Assembly: GCF_000340215.1 (NCBI RefSeq)
Contig: NW_006921538.1
Coordinates: 3,450,372-3,514,371, forward strand
Direction: 5' to 3'
DNA length: 64,000 nt
Source: Pseudocercospora fijiensis CIRAD86
Lineage: Eukaryota > Ascomycota > Dothideomycetes > Mycosphaerellales > Mycosphaerellaceae
The position numbers and the translations under genes were made by a program. Shown piece by piece: positions 1 through 10,599 of this stretch. How positions within the stretch are numbered: position 1 is the first letter of the stretch; every line of letters starts with the position of its first letter. The notes under the pieces are model-generated. The model was not told the origin of the DNA. It saw only the letters and a program-made list of their open reading frames with translations, and did no database searches.

Positions 1-1090
1 GCGGCAGCTGAGAGCCCAGAAGCGACTTGAGCTGCGAGCGTCTCCCATACCGAGGTCGTGTCTCCTGACCAGATCATCGAGCAGAATCTTTGCGAACCGA
101 TGTAGCCCGAGCGAGAAAGTGATAGATATTGCCACGGCTCGCCCATTTTCGTGCCCGTGGCGTTACGAAGGCCGTTTTCGATCGCTTGCTGATGTTCCCA
201 TGGGTAGAGCTTACCAGCAGAGGTCTGAGTGCCGGCGTAATAGAGCACGTCTGAGATTGGGTAGGGTGGTGAGTGGACAAAATCCGACATGCCATTATTG
301 CTGTATGCTTCGCCCAAGTTGCGGCCATCTGCTTGGTCGATGCAGAAATTCTTGATGCCTTGGTCGAAGTAGTTGGCTTTGAGCAATGACTAAAGATATT
401 CGCGAGCTTTGGGGATTGTTGCGTCGTAGTTGCGAATGTGTGAGCTAGCATCTTCCACACTCGGCCAGAGGGATGCCATAATTTCAGCACCGGTCAGCTC
501 TTTCACTTTCTGCACCATGCCCTAGAAGCGAAAAGCACGAGTGTCAGCCACTGTATCAAAAGAAAAGCTTGTCGGCTCTCAAAGCCAAGGCTGAGACCAG
601 CGTGATGTGTTTGATACGGCGACCGCAGCTTCTGTCATTCGGCGTAGTTATGCATTGCACCCTTTGATATACTTACCGGAACGTCAGGCCACAGATCGTG
701 CCCACGAATGATAGTCGATCACAAGCATCGAGACTGGAATGTCGTAATCGTGGAAGTTTTGAGCCAGCTGGATGAACTCGGTCTGGTTTTCATATCTGAG
801 CTTGCGGTGTAGATACCCCAGCGAAAAGTCTGGCGGTGTTGGTGCGCGGCCTGTGACTGCAGGCAGGCGACGCTGAAGCAGGTCATAGTCTCCTTGAGGT
901 GCTGACATCACCACATAGAATAGTCCACCAATGTGGTTGATCGAGATGTAAATCGATTCCTCAGGTAGCCAAACTCCATCTCCCCGGTGCTTGCAGAGTT
1001 CCACACGAACGCATAGCCTCTGCTGCTCATGATCGACCAATTCATTGCGGACGTTACCGATCAGTGGTTCGCTGGAGCGGCAGGTTCACC
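1..1090 (-). pseudogene. Broken glycoside hydrolase family 31 gene (alpha-xylosidase/alpha-glucosidase-like), 3' end outside the window
   Basis: Read on the minus strand, several GH31 blocks appear in order. They are an SSRGYAFVWN block near 1020, TGRAPTPPDFSLGY followed by KLRYENQTEF (about 860-760), a VIDYHSW strand (about 715), SLWPSVEDAS (about 475), an IDQADG segment that is the likely nucleophile loop (about 345), and SRSGYIGSQRF...WSGDTTSVWETL (about 105-20). The gene runs off the left edge. It is broken: the frame shifts between the GYAFVWN and TGRAPTPP blocks (around 900-930) and again just after VIDYHSW (about 700), and a TAG interrupts KAREYL*SLLK at 390-392. That TAG fits a CAG->TAG change. 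An intron with intact signals (522-676) shows it was once an expressed gene. GH31 enzymes hydrolyse alpha-linked sugars. The exact substrate cannot be told. Sequence error is a less likely explanation for three separate lesions. Confidence 0.8.
522..676 (-). other. Spliceosomal intron in the GH31 pseudogene
   Basis: A 155-bp intron on the minus strand. The donor is GTAAGT (676-671), a CTGAC branch site lies at 547-543, and the acceptor is TTCTAG ending at 522. Removing it joins ...HDLWPDVP to GMVQKVKELTGAE, which continues the GH31 alignment. Confidence 0.75.
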
Positions 1091-1750
1091 AGCACTGATG
1101 GTATGGCAATTGCGTCGTGGCAACGTCTTTATCGTCGCTGTTCCGTGCTTGTGAATCGTGCAAGAAAATCTACTCATGGCACTCTTACCCGCAACACCAA
1201 TCTTCCCAAGTGGCTGCAATCACGACAGCGTCATCTCATCCCCGGCGACATGAATCTCATCCGTGCACAAATGACAGACCTGCCTGCCGATGAGAAATAT
1301 GGCGCAATCTACCAGCTCGAGCAAGACAACACGCACCTGATGGAGGAAAACCATCTCGCCTCCAATGGTCTTCAGGGTTTGTACGCTGCCGTACGTATTC
1401 TCGCCACTCAGCTTCAACCACTTTGGAGCGCGCAAGCTCTTGATATGTGAAGCAGACAGAGAGGACGCCTTTATCAGATTGTAGATGAACGTAGCCTCAT
1501 AGTGCTAATACATTCCCAAACCACCTATGGTCTTCCGCATGAAATATGTTTACCCCAATATTTCTCTCTGTGGTCTTGTGCCACTGCCTTCTGTGATCCA
1601 ATACCGATAGCCCAAGAACGATGCATTGATCTTGCGACTGTATGGTGGCCCAGAGACCAATGACAAGGCGATGCAGCTGACTAGGTTGGATGGTGAGGTG
1701 AAGTATCCGTGTCACCGGGCACGTCGAATAATGTGGTGGGCATCTGAGCA
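1091..1750. other. No confident gene
   Basis: Short overlapping open frames occur on both strands, none with family motifs. The minus strand lies just upstream of the GH31 blocks and may hold the decayed N-terminal domain, but I could not follow one frame through it. Confidence 0.4.
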
Positions 1751-3886
1751 TCAATAGGACCGACGGACATAGTTTGGCCGCTTGTGGCAGCGCGAACGCT
1801 CATTGTTGAACGACTGGCTCTCCCAATGGACACAGAACAGACCGAGACAGAGTCGACGACCGCACATGTGACTGGCGACGAGGAGCATCTTACGGGCGCC
1901 GTCAATGAGATCCCGACGGCCATAGCGGAGTATAGCGATGTGTACCCAGTCCTGATGGGAAATGAGACCGCATCCGAGTTGTGCAAACATTGGCCAGCTG
2001 AGGGACGCACGCTCCAGCCCGTGAGGGTCGCAGTATGCGTCAAAGTCGAAGTAGCCAATGTTGATGTCGGGGTCATCGACATCGACATTGCGATCGCGTG
2101 CAGGACTGGACCACTAGACCGGAATGCAGCGGCGCAGGACATGATTAGGATCGGCGAGGACCTCTGGATTGGTATCGCAGATTGACTGATGGTATTTCCA
2201 TGGCTTGAGATGAGGACAGATCTGGCGCAACAAGAAGAACACGCGGTCGGCCAGCCAGGCACGGAACTTCCAGTCGTAAAAGACATCCGGGAGAGTAGAG
2301 ACGCAGCTCTTGGCACGCGAAAGACCACCAGGCACTTTAGGTTGGCGGTGCATGTCATACTTCTCGAAGTCGAATGGCAATTGGATGTCCCCAGGCACAT
2401 CATACCAGTCGCCAGGCGTGACAGCATGATCGGCCGAGCCGCAATATGGAAGTTGGGAGCTGGATGGATCGGCTGAGCCGCAAGATGGATCTGAGCATGG
2501 CTCTGGGGAGCCAGAGAACGGATGGGCCAAGCCGCAAGGGATGTATCCATCTCGAAGAGGCTTAGGTCGTGGGTACATGACACCTCCCTTGGTGAAGGCA
2601 CGAGCGAATTTTGTGACATTCCTGATAGGATGCAATGGAGCGCGGTGGAAGGAGCTGCATCCGAAACGCAAGACGGCATCATGGCAGAGTGTATCGGGTC
2701 TTGGACCATTGTTGGCGTTGCCCCAACTAAGGCGATTTGGGTCTCTTGAATGCGCCTCCCATATGATCCAGGTGTCCCGGAGATCAGACATAGGCACTAG
2801 GAGTTCAGCTTGTTGTCGAACAGGGAGATTGGCAATATCCTTAACGTTGCGGCGGCGGCGTGCCTGTAGGAACCAATCGCTCAACGTAGGCAAGATTTCG
2901 GTAGTACTGCCATGGTTGTTGAAATCCAAGAAGGTACGCAGTTCATCTCTCCAACCTCCATCAAGGACAACATTCCGATCATTAGAGTTACCAGGATTGG
3001 CTGGGAATATCGCAGGAGTCCAGACACTGTCGATGATCGGACGTGGTGGTGGGGCAAAATGTGCAACCAGCGTCGAGATCGTGAATGGTCCACGGTACGG
3101 CGACATGTCTGCTGGTGCAGCATGGTGACCAAAATTTGGTGGGCCTGGAGGAGGATCTGCTGATGCAGCATGGTGACCAAGACTTGGTGACAGAGATGTG
3201 ATCTCTTGGAACGAAGAGCTTCCTGGCATCCGATGCGCGCCGTAATGGAAAAGTGTCGGCTGTTTGAAGGTTGGCGCCAGAGAGCGATTGTTGCCACGTT
3301 GTTCATACCGAGTAATGAGCGCGTTAGCCTTCAAGCGGCGACCGACGACAGGGAGGTTCTCCTTTTGCCTGGAGACAGGTGACCGAAGGCTGCTTGGGTG
3401 TGCATTGCCTTGATCGGCCGTGGCCGCATGCTCAGTCCTGGCTTCGTGATGATCGGCCGTGGCCGCATGTTCAGTCATGGCTTCGTGGTGATCGGCCGTG
3501 GCCGCATGCTCAGTCATGGCTTCGTGGTGATCGGCCGTGGCCGCATGCTCAGTCATGGCTTCTTGGTGATCGGCCGTGGCCGCCTGCTCAGTCATGGCTT
3601 CTTGGTGATCGGCCGTGGCCGCATGCTCAGTCATGGCTTCTTGGTGATCGGCCGTGGCCGCATGCTCAGTCATGGCTTCGTGGTGATCGGCTGGTGCAGC
3701 ATGGTGCTCAGCATTGACCGTGGATCGACCAGCCATATTTGAAGTTCGTGAAGGCGCATCGACACCACAATCGGCTGAGACCAGATGGTCAGACGCAGGA
3801 GGAGCACCAGAGCCGGCAGTAGCTTCATGGAAGAGCGCATGTTGACGTAAGACATCTTGAAGGCTGATGAGCTTGCTGTCGATCAT
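1751..3886 (-). CDS. Unrecognised protein with a 13-residue tandem repeat; frame interrupted by one TAG
   Basis: An open frame of 590 codons runs from ATG at 3886 to TAG at 2114-2116. The same frame then stays open for about 120 more codons to TGA at 1751. Residues about 70-160 are 13-residue repeats of the type EHAATADHHEAMT, encoded by a 39-bp minisatellite. The middle contains short GHHAA(P/S)AD motifs. The C-terminal half (from about DGGWRDELRTFLDF) looks globular and is rich in W, C and H, with several CGSAD motifs. I do not recognise a family and see no signal peptide or membrane segment. The internal TAG could be the true stop, a CAG/TGG->TAG mutation, or hidden by a missed intron. The open frame beyond it makes a lesion plausible. 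The repeat number is likely to vary between strains (inference). Confidence 0.5.
3412..3684. repeat. 39-bp minisatellite, 7 units, in frame within the unrecognised gene
   Basis: Seven consecutive 39-bp units start at 3412, 3451, 3490, 3529, 3568, 3607 and 3646. Each begins gatcggccgtggccgc, and they differ by only a few substitutions. An eighth, degenerate unit follows. Because 39 is divisible by 3, gain or loss of units keeps the reading frame. Confidence 0.92.
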
Positions 3887-4758
3887 TTGCTGAATGAGTT
3901 CGACATCGTGGTCGGTGTGTTGTGGGCCCGCGGCCTCTGAGCAGTGGTGCTGGCCAGATCTGGTTGTTGCTCAAGTGTGAATCAGGTCCCCACAGCCGAA
4001 CCAGACTCAGTGCCAGCCCTTTTTTGTCGTTCCATTGTCATGATTCGACCATGCTTCGGCTTTGTTGACGTAGAATTGATATAAAGGCGGCATTAGGAGA
4101 TTGTGGGGTTCTTATTGCTCTCTCAGCTTGGAATGCGCTGAAGAGTAAGCGCTGTTGATTGATATCTGCTTAAGTAATTCCACTTCTCTTCAGCTCATCT
4201 AAAAGACTACTGCCCCCAAGGAAGGGTTGCAATGGCGTCTGCCGGGCTGTTGTCCTCGCATACCTGACGGCATGGGAGCTGGCAGGTGTCGTAGTCGACC
4301 ACCAGCGGCATCCGACCGTGGGTCTTGCAATTTTGGATTATCTGAGCGACACTTGGAGCAGGAGGTTGATGCGTGCTCTCCAGACCTTCTCAGGGATCCG
4401 TCTGGCGTGTGGCAGTGGCGATCCTCGCAGTCGACAGGGAGTATCGAGAGACTGAAGATGACAAAAAGTCTCTGGATGACGATAACAATCAGCCGTGAGG
4501 TGAGGCGAGGTGAGGTGAGGTGAGGTGAGGTGAGGTGAGGTGAGGTGAGGTGAGGTGAGGTGAGGTGAGGTGAGATGGATGATCAAGGTGCCCCGTAATG
4601 TTTGACGGACGTCTCTTCAAAATATTCAAGGCGATGACATGACGGGACGATGCACCTCCTTCAAGGTTTCCCGATAGACGCGTATAACGACCACACCAGC
4701 CAGACCACCAAGCATTATTAGACTCTGGCTCGACGCGCCAGATCGAATTCGAGCCAGG
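3887..4758. other. Divergent intergenic region
   Basis: This lies between the 5' ends of the minus-strand repeat protein and the plus-strand regulator, so it probably holds both promoters. A tataaagg sequence starts at 4080. It also contains a pentamer microsatellite. No convincing coding frame was seen. Confidence 0.5.
4495..4574. repeat. (GGTGA)n pentanucleotide microsatellite
   Basis: About 15 near-perfect copies of ggtga in tandem, with one ggcga variant near the left end. It lies in the divergent intergenic region about 190 bp upstream of the regulator's proposed start codon. Confidence 0.9.
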
Positions 4759-7003
4759 ATGAACCGGCACAATCAGCCTTGTGAGTGAAGTGAACTCAAC
4801 TCTTCCGCCTCCGCCATCTCGAGTCTTCTGACCGCAGCGCCCAGATCCTCCCTTCCCGCCGCACCAACAGCCCTTCGGCTACCAGACCGCGCCGTATCCA
4901 TACGCCAACCAGGTTCCGCAGCAGCTGCAGCAACAACAGCAGCAGCAACCACAGTACTTTCAAAGCCTGCCGCAGGGCCACACCGGAAACTCGAGATCCA
5001 CCGCGCAGCAGCAGCGACAGCAGCACAACGGCATCTTCGGCGATGCTCCCTCGCCTGTCCCCGAAACACCAGGCAATGGGCCTGGCGCTCCCCCGCCCGA
5101 GCCCAACTCGCCGCCAATCCACTATGAAGAGAATCTCATGAACGTGTTACGGCCAGAAAACGAGAGTCAATCAAATGCGAACGGCAACGCGAACGGCGAC
5201 GCGAATGATAACGACGATGACGACGACGACGATGATGGCGATGTTGACCCGGATGAGCCGGTCTTTCAGCTTCCGCCCCCGCCAGAAGCAGAGTATCGGA
5301 ATGAAGTAGAGCTCGAGGATGCCATTCACGCGTGGAGCAAAGAGCATGGCTACGAGCTTGTGCGGCGCGCCAGCAAAAAGAACGCCAAGGGTCAGCTGTA
5401 CAAGCGCTACTTCCATTGCAGCAAGCACGGCAAGGTCAGCAGCTCCAAGACGCCTCAGAAGGATCGTGTACGCATCAACCGCAAAAGCAATCGTATTGGG
5501 TGTCCCATGTCCCTCGCTGCCGTATCTGTGAACCCGCACGACCCTTCGGGGAACTGGCAGATCCGTCACAGGAAGACACATCACAATCACCCAGCTGTCG
5601 ACGCCATGCAGCTGGCCGGGCACAGGCGGAGGGCGCGTGCGGGAGGAGTAGAAAAGGCTGTGGATGGTTTATTTGCGATTGGCACCAAGACTACAGATGT
5701 GCTCAAGTTTCTGCAGCGCACGAATCCGGAGGGATTATTTCAGAGGACGGATGTTGCCAATATGAAGCAGAAGTGGCTCAAATATGGTACTTGCGCACAC
5801 CACGGTGACAGCACGGAAAAGCAGCCCCCTCAGATTCCCATCACGCCCGGCAAGACTGGTTTTCCGTCAGCATGCTCGTCTTGCCGTTCGAAGAAATCGA
5901 GATGCGACAGCGTGCGCCCGGTCTGTGGCACATGCGCACGAACTAAGACTGCATGTCATTACGACCACGACCCTCATCCTCGAGTGCCGCAGCCCGTGCA
6001 GAACAATGCGCCACGGAATAACAACAACAATCACCAACAGACGAGCGCTGGCGCAGATTCGATGCAGATCGACAGTGAGCAGCCTACCATGATTGACCTG
6101 GGCAATACGCCATTGAATCAGTCGCAGAATGCAGCTTCAGCGTCGCAGGCGCAGCAGGTCTTTGCGGCATTAGCAGCCTTCCAGCAGGAACACGTCAAGC
6201 CTCAGCGGCTGACACTCGAGCACAGCTCTGTGCAAAGCCTTGCCTCATCTACGTGCGGCAGCGGTGAAAGCTACAAGGCTTCAATACCACGACAATTTGT
6301 CATCGGTAATGATTGGCGCATGTATCGGGATGCATTTGAATCTGCTGCAATCAAGGAGAACTGCGCGGATGTGCTGCGAGGTGATCTGAAGGAGCCCACG
6401 AAAATCGCATCGCCTCCTGACGCCAGCGAAATTCCTGTTGAGGAGCACAATGAGTATGTCAAGCAGCTGGCCATCTTCAGACGCCGCAATGACATGCTCA
6501 AGCTTGGCTTCCGCGAAACGCTCAGTCCTGGTCTCTGGAATCGGGTCCGCCTATTGCACACCGCCCACGAGATATGGACAGCGCTGGAGGACATGTGCAT
6601 GCCGAGAGGTAGTGATCAAGCCTACGTCCGCTTCAACGAAATCAGCGGCATAACGCTGGCCAGCTGCAATAACAACCTGGATAATTATATTTTCACGCTG
6701 CAACTCAAAGTCGACGAGTACAATGCGCTGGCGCATTCGCATGAGAGTAGGAGGCCTGCGGCTGCTCTGAATCAGTCGAATGCGGAGGCGTACAAGCGCA
6801 AGATGGGGGGAAATGGGACGTTTCCGGAAGATGTACTGTGCTTTTTGTTCCTGAGAGGATTGGGCCCTCAGCATCAGAATCTTGCTGGGAATTTGACGAA
6901 GAAGCACAACATTGGCGGATTTGGATCTGGTGACAGAATTGGCTTCAAGGAGCTCACTACGGCAGTGAAGCGCATGATGGAGCGAGTCCCGTCGCGGGGA
7001 TGA
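4759..7003 (+). CDS. Chimeric regulator: FAR1/WRKY-GCM1-like + Zn2Cys6 + copia-Gag-like domains
   Basis: The main frame has an ATG at 5138 (621 aa), but it is open upstream to about 4830 and encodes Gln/Pro-rich sequence. A first exon ATGAACCGGCAC... (4759-4780) joined across a 64-bp intron gives a 726-residue protein that starts MNRHNQPYPPFPPHQQPFGY. Domains: Gln/Pro-rich N-terminus (1-100); an Asp run (about 130-140); a FAR1/WRKY-GCM1-like zinc domain (about 157-260), with C199, C227 and a final HNH pair (H254, H256); a Zn2Cys6 cluster (351-378) with spacing C-x2-C-x6-C-x6-C-x2-C-x6-C; an Asn/Gln-rich linker; and from about 490 to the end a region like copia-type Gag (UBN2 class), with HEIWTALEDM, NLDNYIFTLQLKVDEY and FLFLRGLGP. 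The first two domain types bind DNA, so it is probably a nuclear regulator. No lesion and no RIP bias are seen, so it looks functional. The Gag-like call is from motif order, not a search. Confidence 0.8.
4781..4844 (+). other. Proposed intron 1 of the chimeric regulator
   Basis: Donor GTGAGT at 4781, CTGAC branch site at 4829-4833, acceptor CCAG ending at 4844. Splicing here restores the frame (T|AT, codon 8 = Tyr) and removes an in-frame TGA just upstream of the Gln-rich segment. The alternative acceptor at ...CCGCAG does not keep the frame. Confidence 0.65.
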
Positions 7004-7199
7004 TGATAGGCAGCTGCATGGATGAAGTAGCATTTGCCCACAACTGCCTCTGTCGCTAGCCATGACTCCTGATCTCCTCTCCATACCGGATTCATCCATG
7101 AATGTTCTGCTAGGACCATAAGTCGCAAGATAAGGGGGAAGAAGGATAAAGAAAAGACAAATACAAAACAAAGACAAGATAAAGAAAAGATAGCTAGGA
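7004..7199. other. 3' flank of the regulator, grading into satellite
   Basis: This holds the likely 3' UTR of the regulator. From about 7130 the sequence becomes purine-rich, with degenerate gataaag units that lead into the 11-bp array. Confidence 0.5.
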
Positions 7200-7845
7200 G
7201 ATAGGCAAAAGATAAATAAAAGTTAACTAAAAGTTAACTAAAAGTTAACTAAAAGTTAAAGAAAGGATAAGTAGAAGATAAGTAGAAGATAAGTAGAAGA
7301 TAAGTAGAAGATAAGTAGAAGATAAGTAGAAGATAAGTAGAAGATAAGTAGAAGATAAGTAGAAGATAAGTAGAAGATAAGTAGAAGATAAGTAGAAGAT
7401 AAGTAGAAGATAAGTAGAAGATAAGTAGAAGATAAGTAGAAGATAAGTAGAAGATAAGTAGAAGATATATCGAAGATAAATAAAAAGTAAATAAAAGATA
7501 AATAGAAAATAAATAGAAAATTAATAAAAGATAAATAAAAGATAAGTAAAAGATAAATAGAAGATAAATAAAAGATAAACAAAAGATAAATAAAAGATAA
7601 ACAAAAAATAAGTAAAAGATAAATAAAAGATAAGCAAAAGATAAATAAAAGATAAGCAAAAGATAAATAAAAGATAAATAAAAGATAAATAAAAGATAAA
7701 TAAAAGATAAATAAAAGATAAATAAAAGATAAATAAAAGATAAATAAAAGATAAATAAAAGATAAATAAAAGATAAATAAAAGATAAATAAAAGGTAAAT
7801 AAAAGATAAATAAAAGATAAATAAAAGACAGGTAGAAGATAGGAG
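7200..7845. repeat. 11-bp minisatellite array (gataagtagaa / gataaataaaa), left border of the repeat island
   Basis: Two higher-order blocks are visible. gataagtagaa is repeated almost perfectly from about 7266 to 7465, and gataaataaaa with variants from about 7470 to 7830. The apparent long minus-strand frames here (FIYLLFIFYLS repeats) arise because 11-bp units cycle through all three frames. They are not genes. Confidence 0.93.
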
Positions 7846-7926
7846 AAAAGATCGAGAAAATTACTATTACGCTATCGAGGAAGTATTTTTTAGAGATCGT
7901 ATAAAGATCGAGAGGTCTTAGCATTC
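7846..7926. other. Unique spacer between satellite and element A
   Basis: About 80 bp of unique sequence. It ends in cattc at the element A border, and cattct is also found at the far border of A (21950-21955). Confidence 0.5.
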
Positions 7927-8126
7927 TTTATAAGAAGGGTTATATTAGCAGGTAGATAGGGTGGTAGTAGGTACAAGTAGTATTCGATAAGGAGCTAGGA
8001 GGAGAGGGAGGAAGGCAGGCAAGTTAGCCTATTGCTAAGCGCCAAGCCCTACCTAAGGCATTAAGACCCTAGCTTTACTCGAGCCCGGTTATATGCTAAT
8101 TACGTATAACCTCTTTGGTCCTAATA
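7927..8126 (-). repeat. Element A 3' LTR
   Basis: 200 bp, matching 21752-21951 base for base apart from a few changes, mostly transitions. Its start on the minus strand is TATTAGGACC, where the other copy has TGTTAGGACT. The TG->TA change is RIP-type. Confidence 0.9.
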
Positions 8127-8316
8127 TACGCTTCCCTTCTAAAGGCCGCGCCCTCGTAGCCGGTCTTTGTTCTAGTCTCAACCTCTATTACTACTAACTT
8201 AGTAGGTCTAATAAGCCGCTTAGTCCGCGCTAAATTAAACGCACAACCACCGATTATATAACTATATCAAACCTCACCTCTAAACAATACAATGTACAAC
8301 TCTAACTACGCTATCT

Positions 8317-8662
8317 TGTTACGGATCTAATTAGTTAGAGTCCTTATATAATCTTAGAGCGACGCTAAGACTAGTAGGCTAAGCTATCGCTCTATCTTAC
8401 TAGGAGCGATAGGAGCGGTCGAGAGCGATAGCGTCGCTCACGTCGCTTACGACTACAGACAAGATATCTCCTTTGTATTTAGGAACGCCGGAATGCCCTT
8501 ATAGCTCGAGGCGTTTAACTTATATTACCTACTTACTAATTGGAATTACCTTTGTACTAATTATTCTGTCTCTGCCTCCCGCTTATATTAGCCTCTCTAA
8601 AGAAGCCTCGGCTTGCACGTAATAAGAAGTCACTTAACGATCTGTCGCGAGTAACCGTAACA
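8317..8662 (+). repeat. Gypsy-1 5' LTR
   Basis: 346 bp, TG...CA termini. I compared the first 240 bases or so with the 3' LTR and saw seven differences. All seven are CpA/TpG versus TpA alternatives. Confidence 0.95.
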
Positions 8663-8799
8663 CTTTAAACGCCCTTAGGATAAGTGCCTTATTACAAGTC
8701 GGAAGGGGAACTCCCGCCCCTAGCGAGATAGGCAGTACTCGACGTACTACCTCTAGTGCTAGCAATGCACTAGGAACCTATACCGGAAACGATTCTCTT
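8663..8799 (+). other. Gypsy-1 leader between the 5' LTR and gag
   Basis: The primer-binding site should start at 8663 (ctttaaacgcccttag). I could not match it to a tRNA end. Confidence 0.4.
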
Positions 8800-9740
8800 A
8801 AGATCGGAAAGCTAGACTTTTATTACAGCGACCGAGACAAGTTCGATACCTAGGTTAGCTAGATAGATATGTATTTCATATTTAACTAGGTTTAAGATAA
8901 CTTAAAGCTAGTCTTCGCAACGACGTTTATGCGAGGTAGGGCTTAGCATTAGATTAAACTATTTCTTAGGACCTATCTAGATAGCAACGGGACCGATAAT
9001 TCGGATAGAATCTTCGCAAGCTACGAAAATCTCAAGCGTACGATAAAGAAGGTCTTTAGATCTTCTAACGAAGTTGCTACCGTAGTTAGGGTTATCTAAC
9101 ATTTAACTTAGAAGGGGTTATATGCCGATTACGCCGCTAAATTTTAGGAATACGCCTAACTTACGGATTAGGACGACGAAGCTCTTATAATAATGTATCG
9201 GCGAGGTCTTAAGGATAACGTTAAAGACGAGCTTATACGCGACGGTAGAAAAATAGATAATATAGGAACATTAGTTAAGGTTACGATCGATCTCGACGAT
9301 AGGCTCTACGAACGAGCTTTAGAACGACGTTACGATTCTAAGACTTCTAGAAAAGCTAGTTATACTCCTAGATACGATAATAGACGAAACTATAGTACCT
9401 ACGATAAACTAAAGGGGAACAACTACTACGGTACGTAACTAATAGAGCTAGACGCTACCTAGAAGGGTCGAGCAATTAAAGGAAGAAAAGGCAAGAGTTC
9501 GCCTAAGAAAGTAGGAAGATTGACTTGCTATACGTATAGCAAGGAAGGCTATATAGCACAGAACTACCGCGGCAAGAATATAGTGCGACGCGAACAGTTT
9601 AATATAATACAACGAAAGGACTCGGGTAGAGAAGGCTACCGAATAGTAGTAGAGCTATACTCTATTAATAACGCGCCGAGGACCTATATAGAGGTCGTAA
9701 AGAAAGAGCTACGACAAATCTATATAATAGTACGACGATA
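8800..9740 (+). pseudogene. Gypsy-1 gag remnant
   Basis: A Gag-type helical region (FYYSDRDKFDT near 8817, then FLRTYLDSNG, and YRRGLKDNVKDELIRDG at 9196 on) is followed by a basic stretch and a zinc-knuckle-like segment near 9526 that reads CYTYSKEGYIAQNY. In Gypsy Gag the pattern is C-x2-C-x4-H-x4-C. Here the second Cys, the His and the last Cys are all Tyr, which TGC->TAC/TAT and CAC/CAT->TAC/TAT changes would give. Gag packages the element RNA, and this copy could not. Confidence 0.85.
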
Positions 9741-10599
9741 AGAACCTATATATAGAACCCTTTACTAGAGATTCTGTTATAACGACTAATACTAAATTCA
9801 TTATTCTACTAAAGTAGAAGTAGGATTCTTCCCTTAGATTAGGCGACTCGTACGAGAAGATGCGAAATCCTAGTTAGAAGAAGAAACGATTAATAAATCT
9901 TGCTTAGATACCGACGATAAAGAAAACCGAGATCCGGAAGCTTTATTCCCTCCCGGGGAGGAGTTAGGAGCTATCCTAGAAGTACCGGAGTCCTCTTAGC
10001 AAGAGGAGGAACAGTAAGAAGATTTAGAAGGAAGTCTAGATACCGAGGAAGAAACTATAAATAAAGAAAGTAAAGACGAATTCGGGATTAACGACGATAC
10101 GATCCTTACGTTTACAATAGATATACCTATAGCAGCGCGAACAATCGCCTTATATCTAGTACGCAAATACGAGGAAATGTTTCTAAAGGTTAACGGATAA
10201 CGGAAGGTCGATCCTATCTAATTTAATTATTTCTAGATAAGCTTACGGGCAAAATTCTAGAATTACCCCCGGATACCTATAGACTATACGTACTATAACT
10301 TCATTACGGAGCGAGTACCGATAGGAAGTATAATTACGCCCTACGGATACGTCCTACCCGACGAAAGGACGATTATTACTTAAGATATACGTTAGACGGT
10401 CTAGCGATTAAATTAGCAATACCGAAAGGCTATAGTAGCGTAGGGACGGGATGTATACAACGATACCCTCGAGGAAAAATTATATACCGAAGAAGCACGA
10501 ACGACAGGACTACGGATCCGTAACTAGTTAGAACAACGTTAGGCTACTAATTAGTCGGGAAACGGACTAACTCTCTAGATTAGAGCGTTCTAAGAGAGT

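Noticed and set aside
1784..2185. Plus-strand frame of 133 codons
   Set aside because: It overlaps the continuing minus-strand frame of the unrecognised gene, has no recognisable motif, and looks like the antisense shadow of coding sequence.
4489..4770. Minus-strand frames with SPHLTSPHLTSP repeats
   Set aside because: They are a by-product of the ggtga microsatellite.
7200..7845. CRISPR array or telomere repeat
   Set aside because: The repeats are contiguous with no spacers, the sequence is not TTAGGG-type, and unique genes lie on both sides.
7249..7924. Minus-strand frames of 136 and 222 codons rich in Leu, Ile, Tyr and Phe that look like a membrane protein
   Set aside because: They are translations of the 11-bp satellite. 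Because 11 is not a multiple of 3, all three frames give a repeating FIYLLFIFYLS pattern. No start context, flanking homology or composition change supports a gene.
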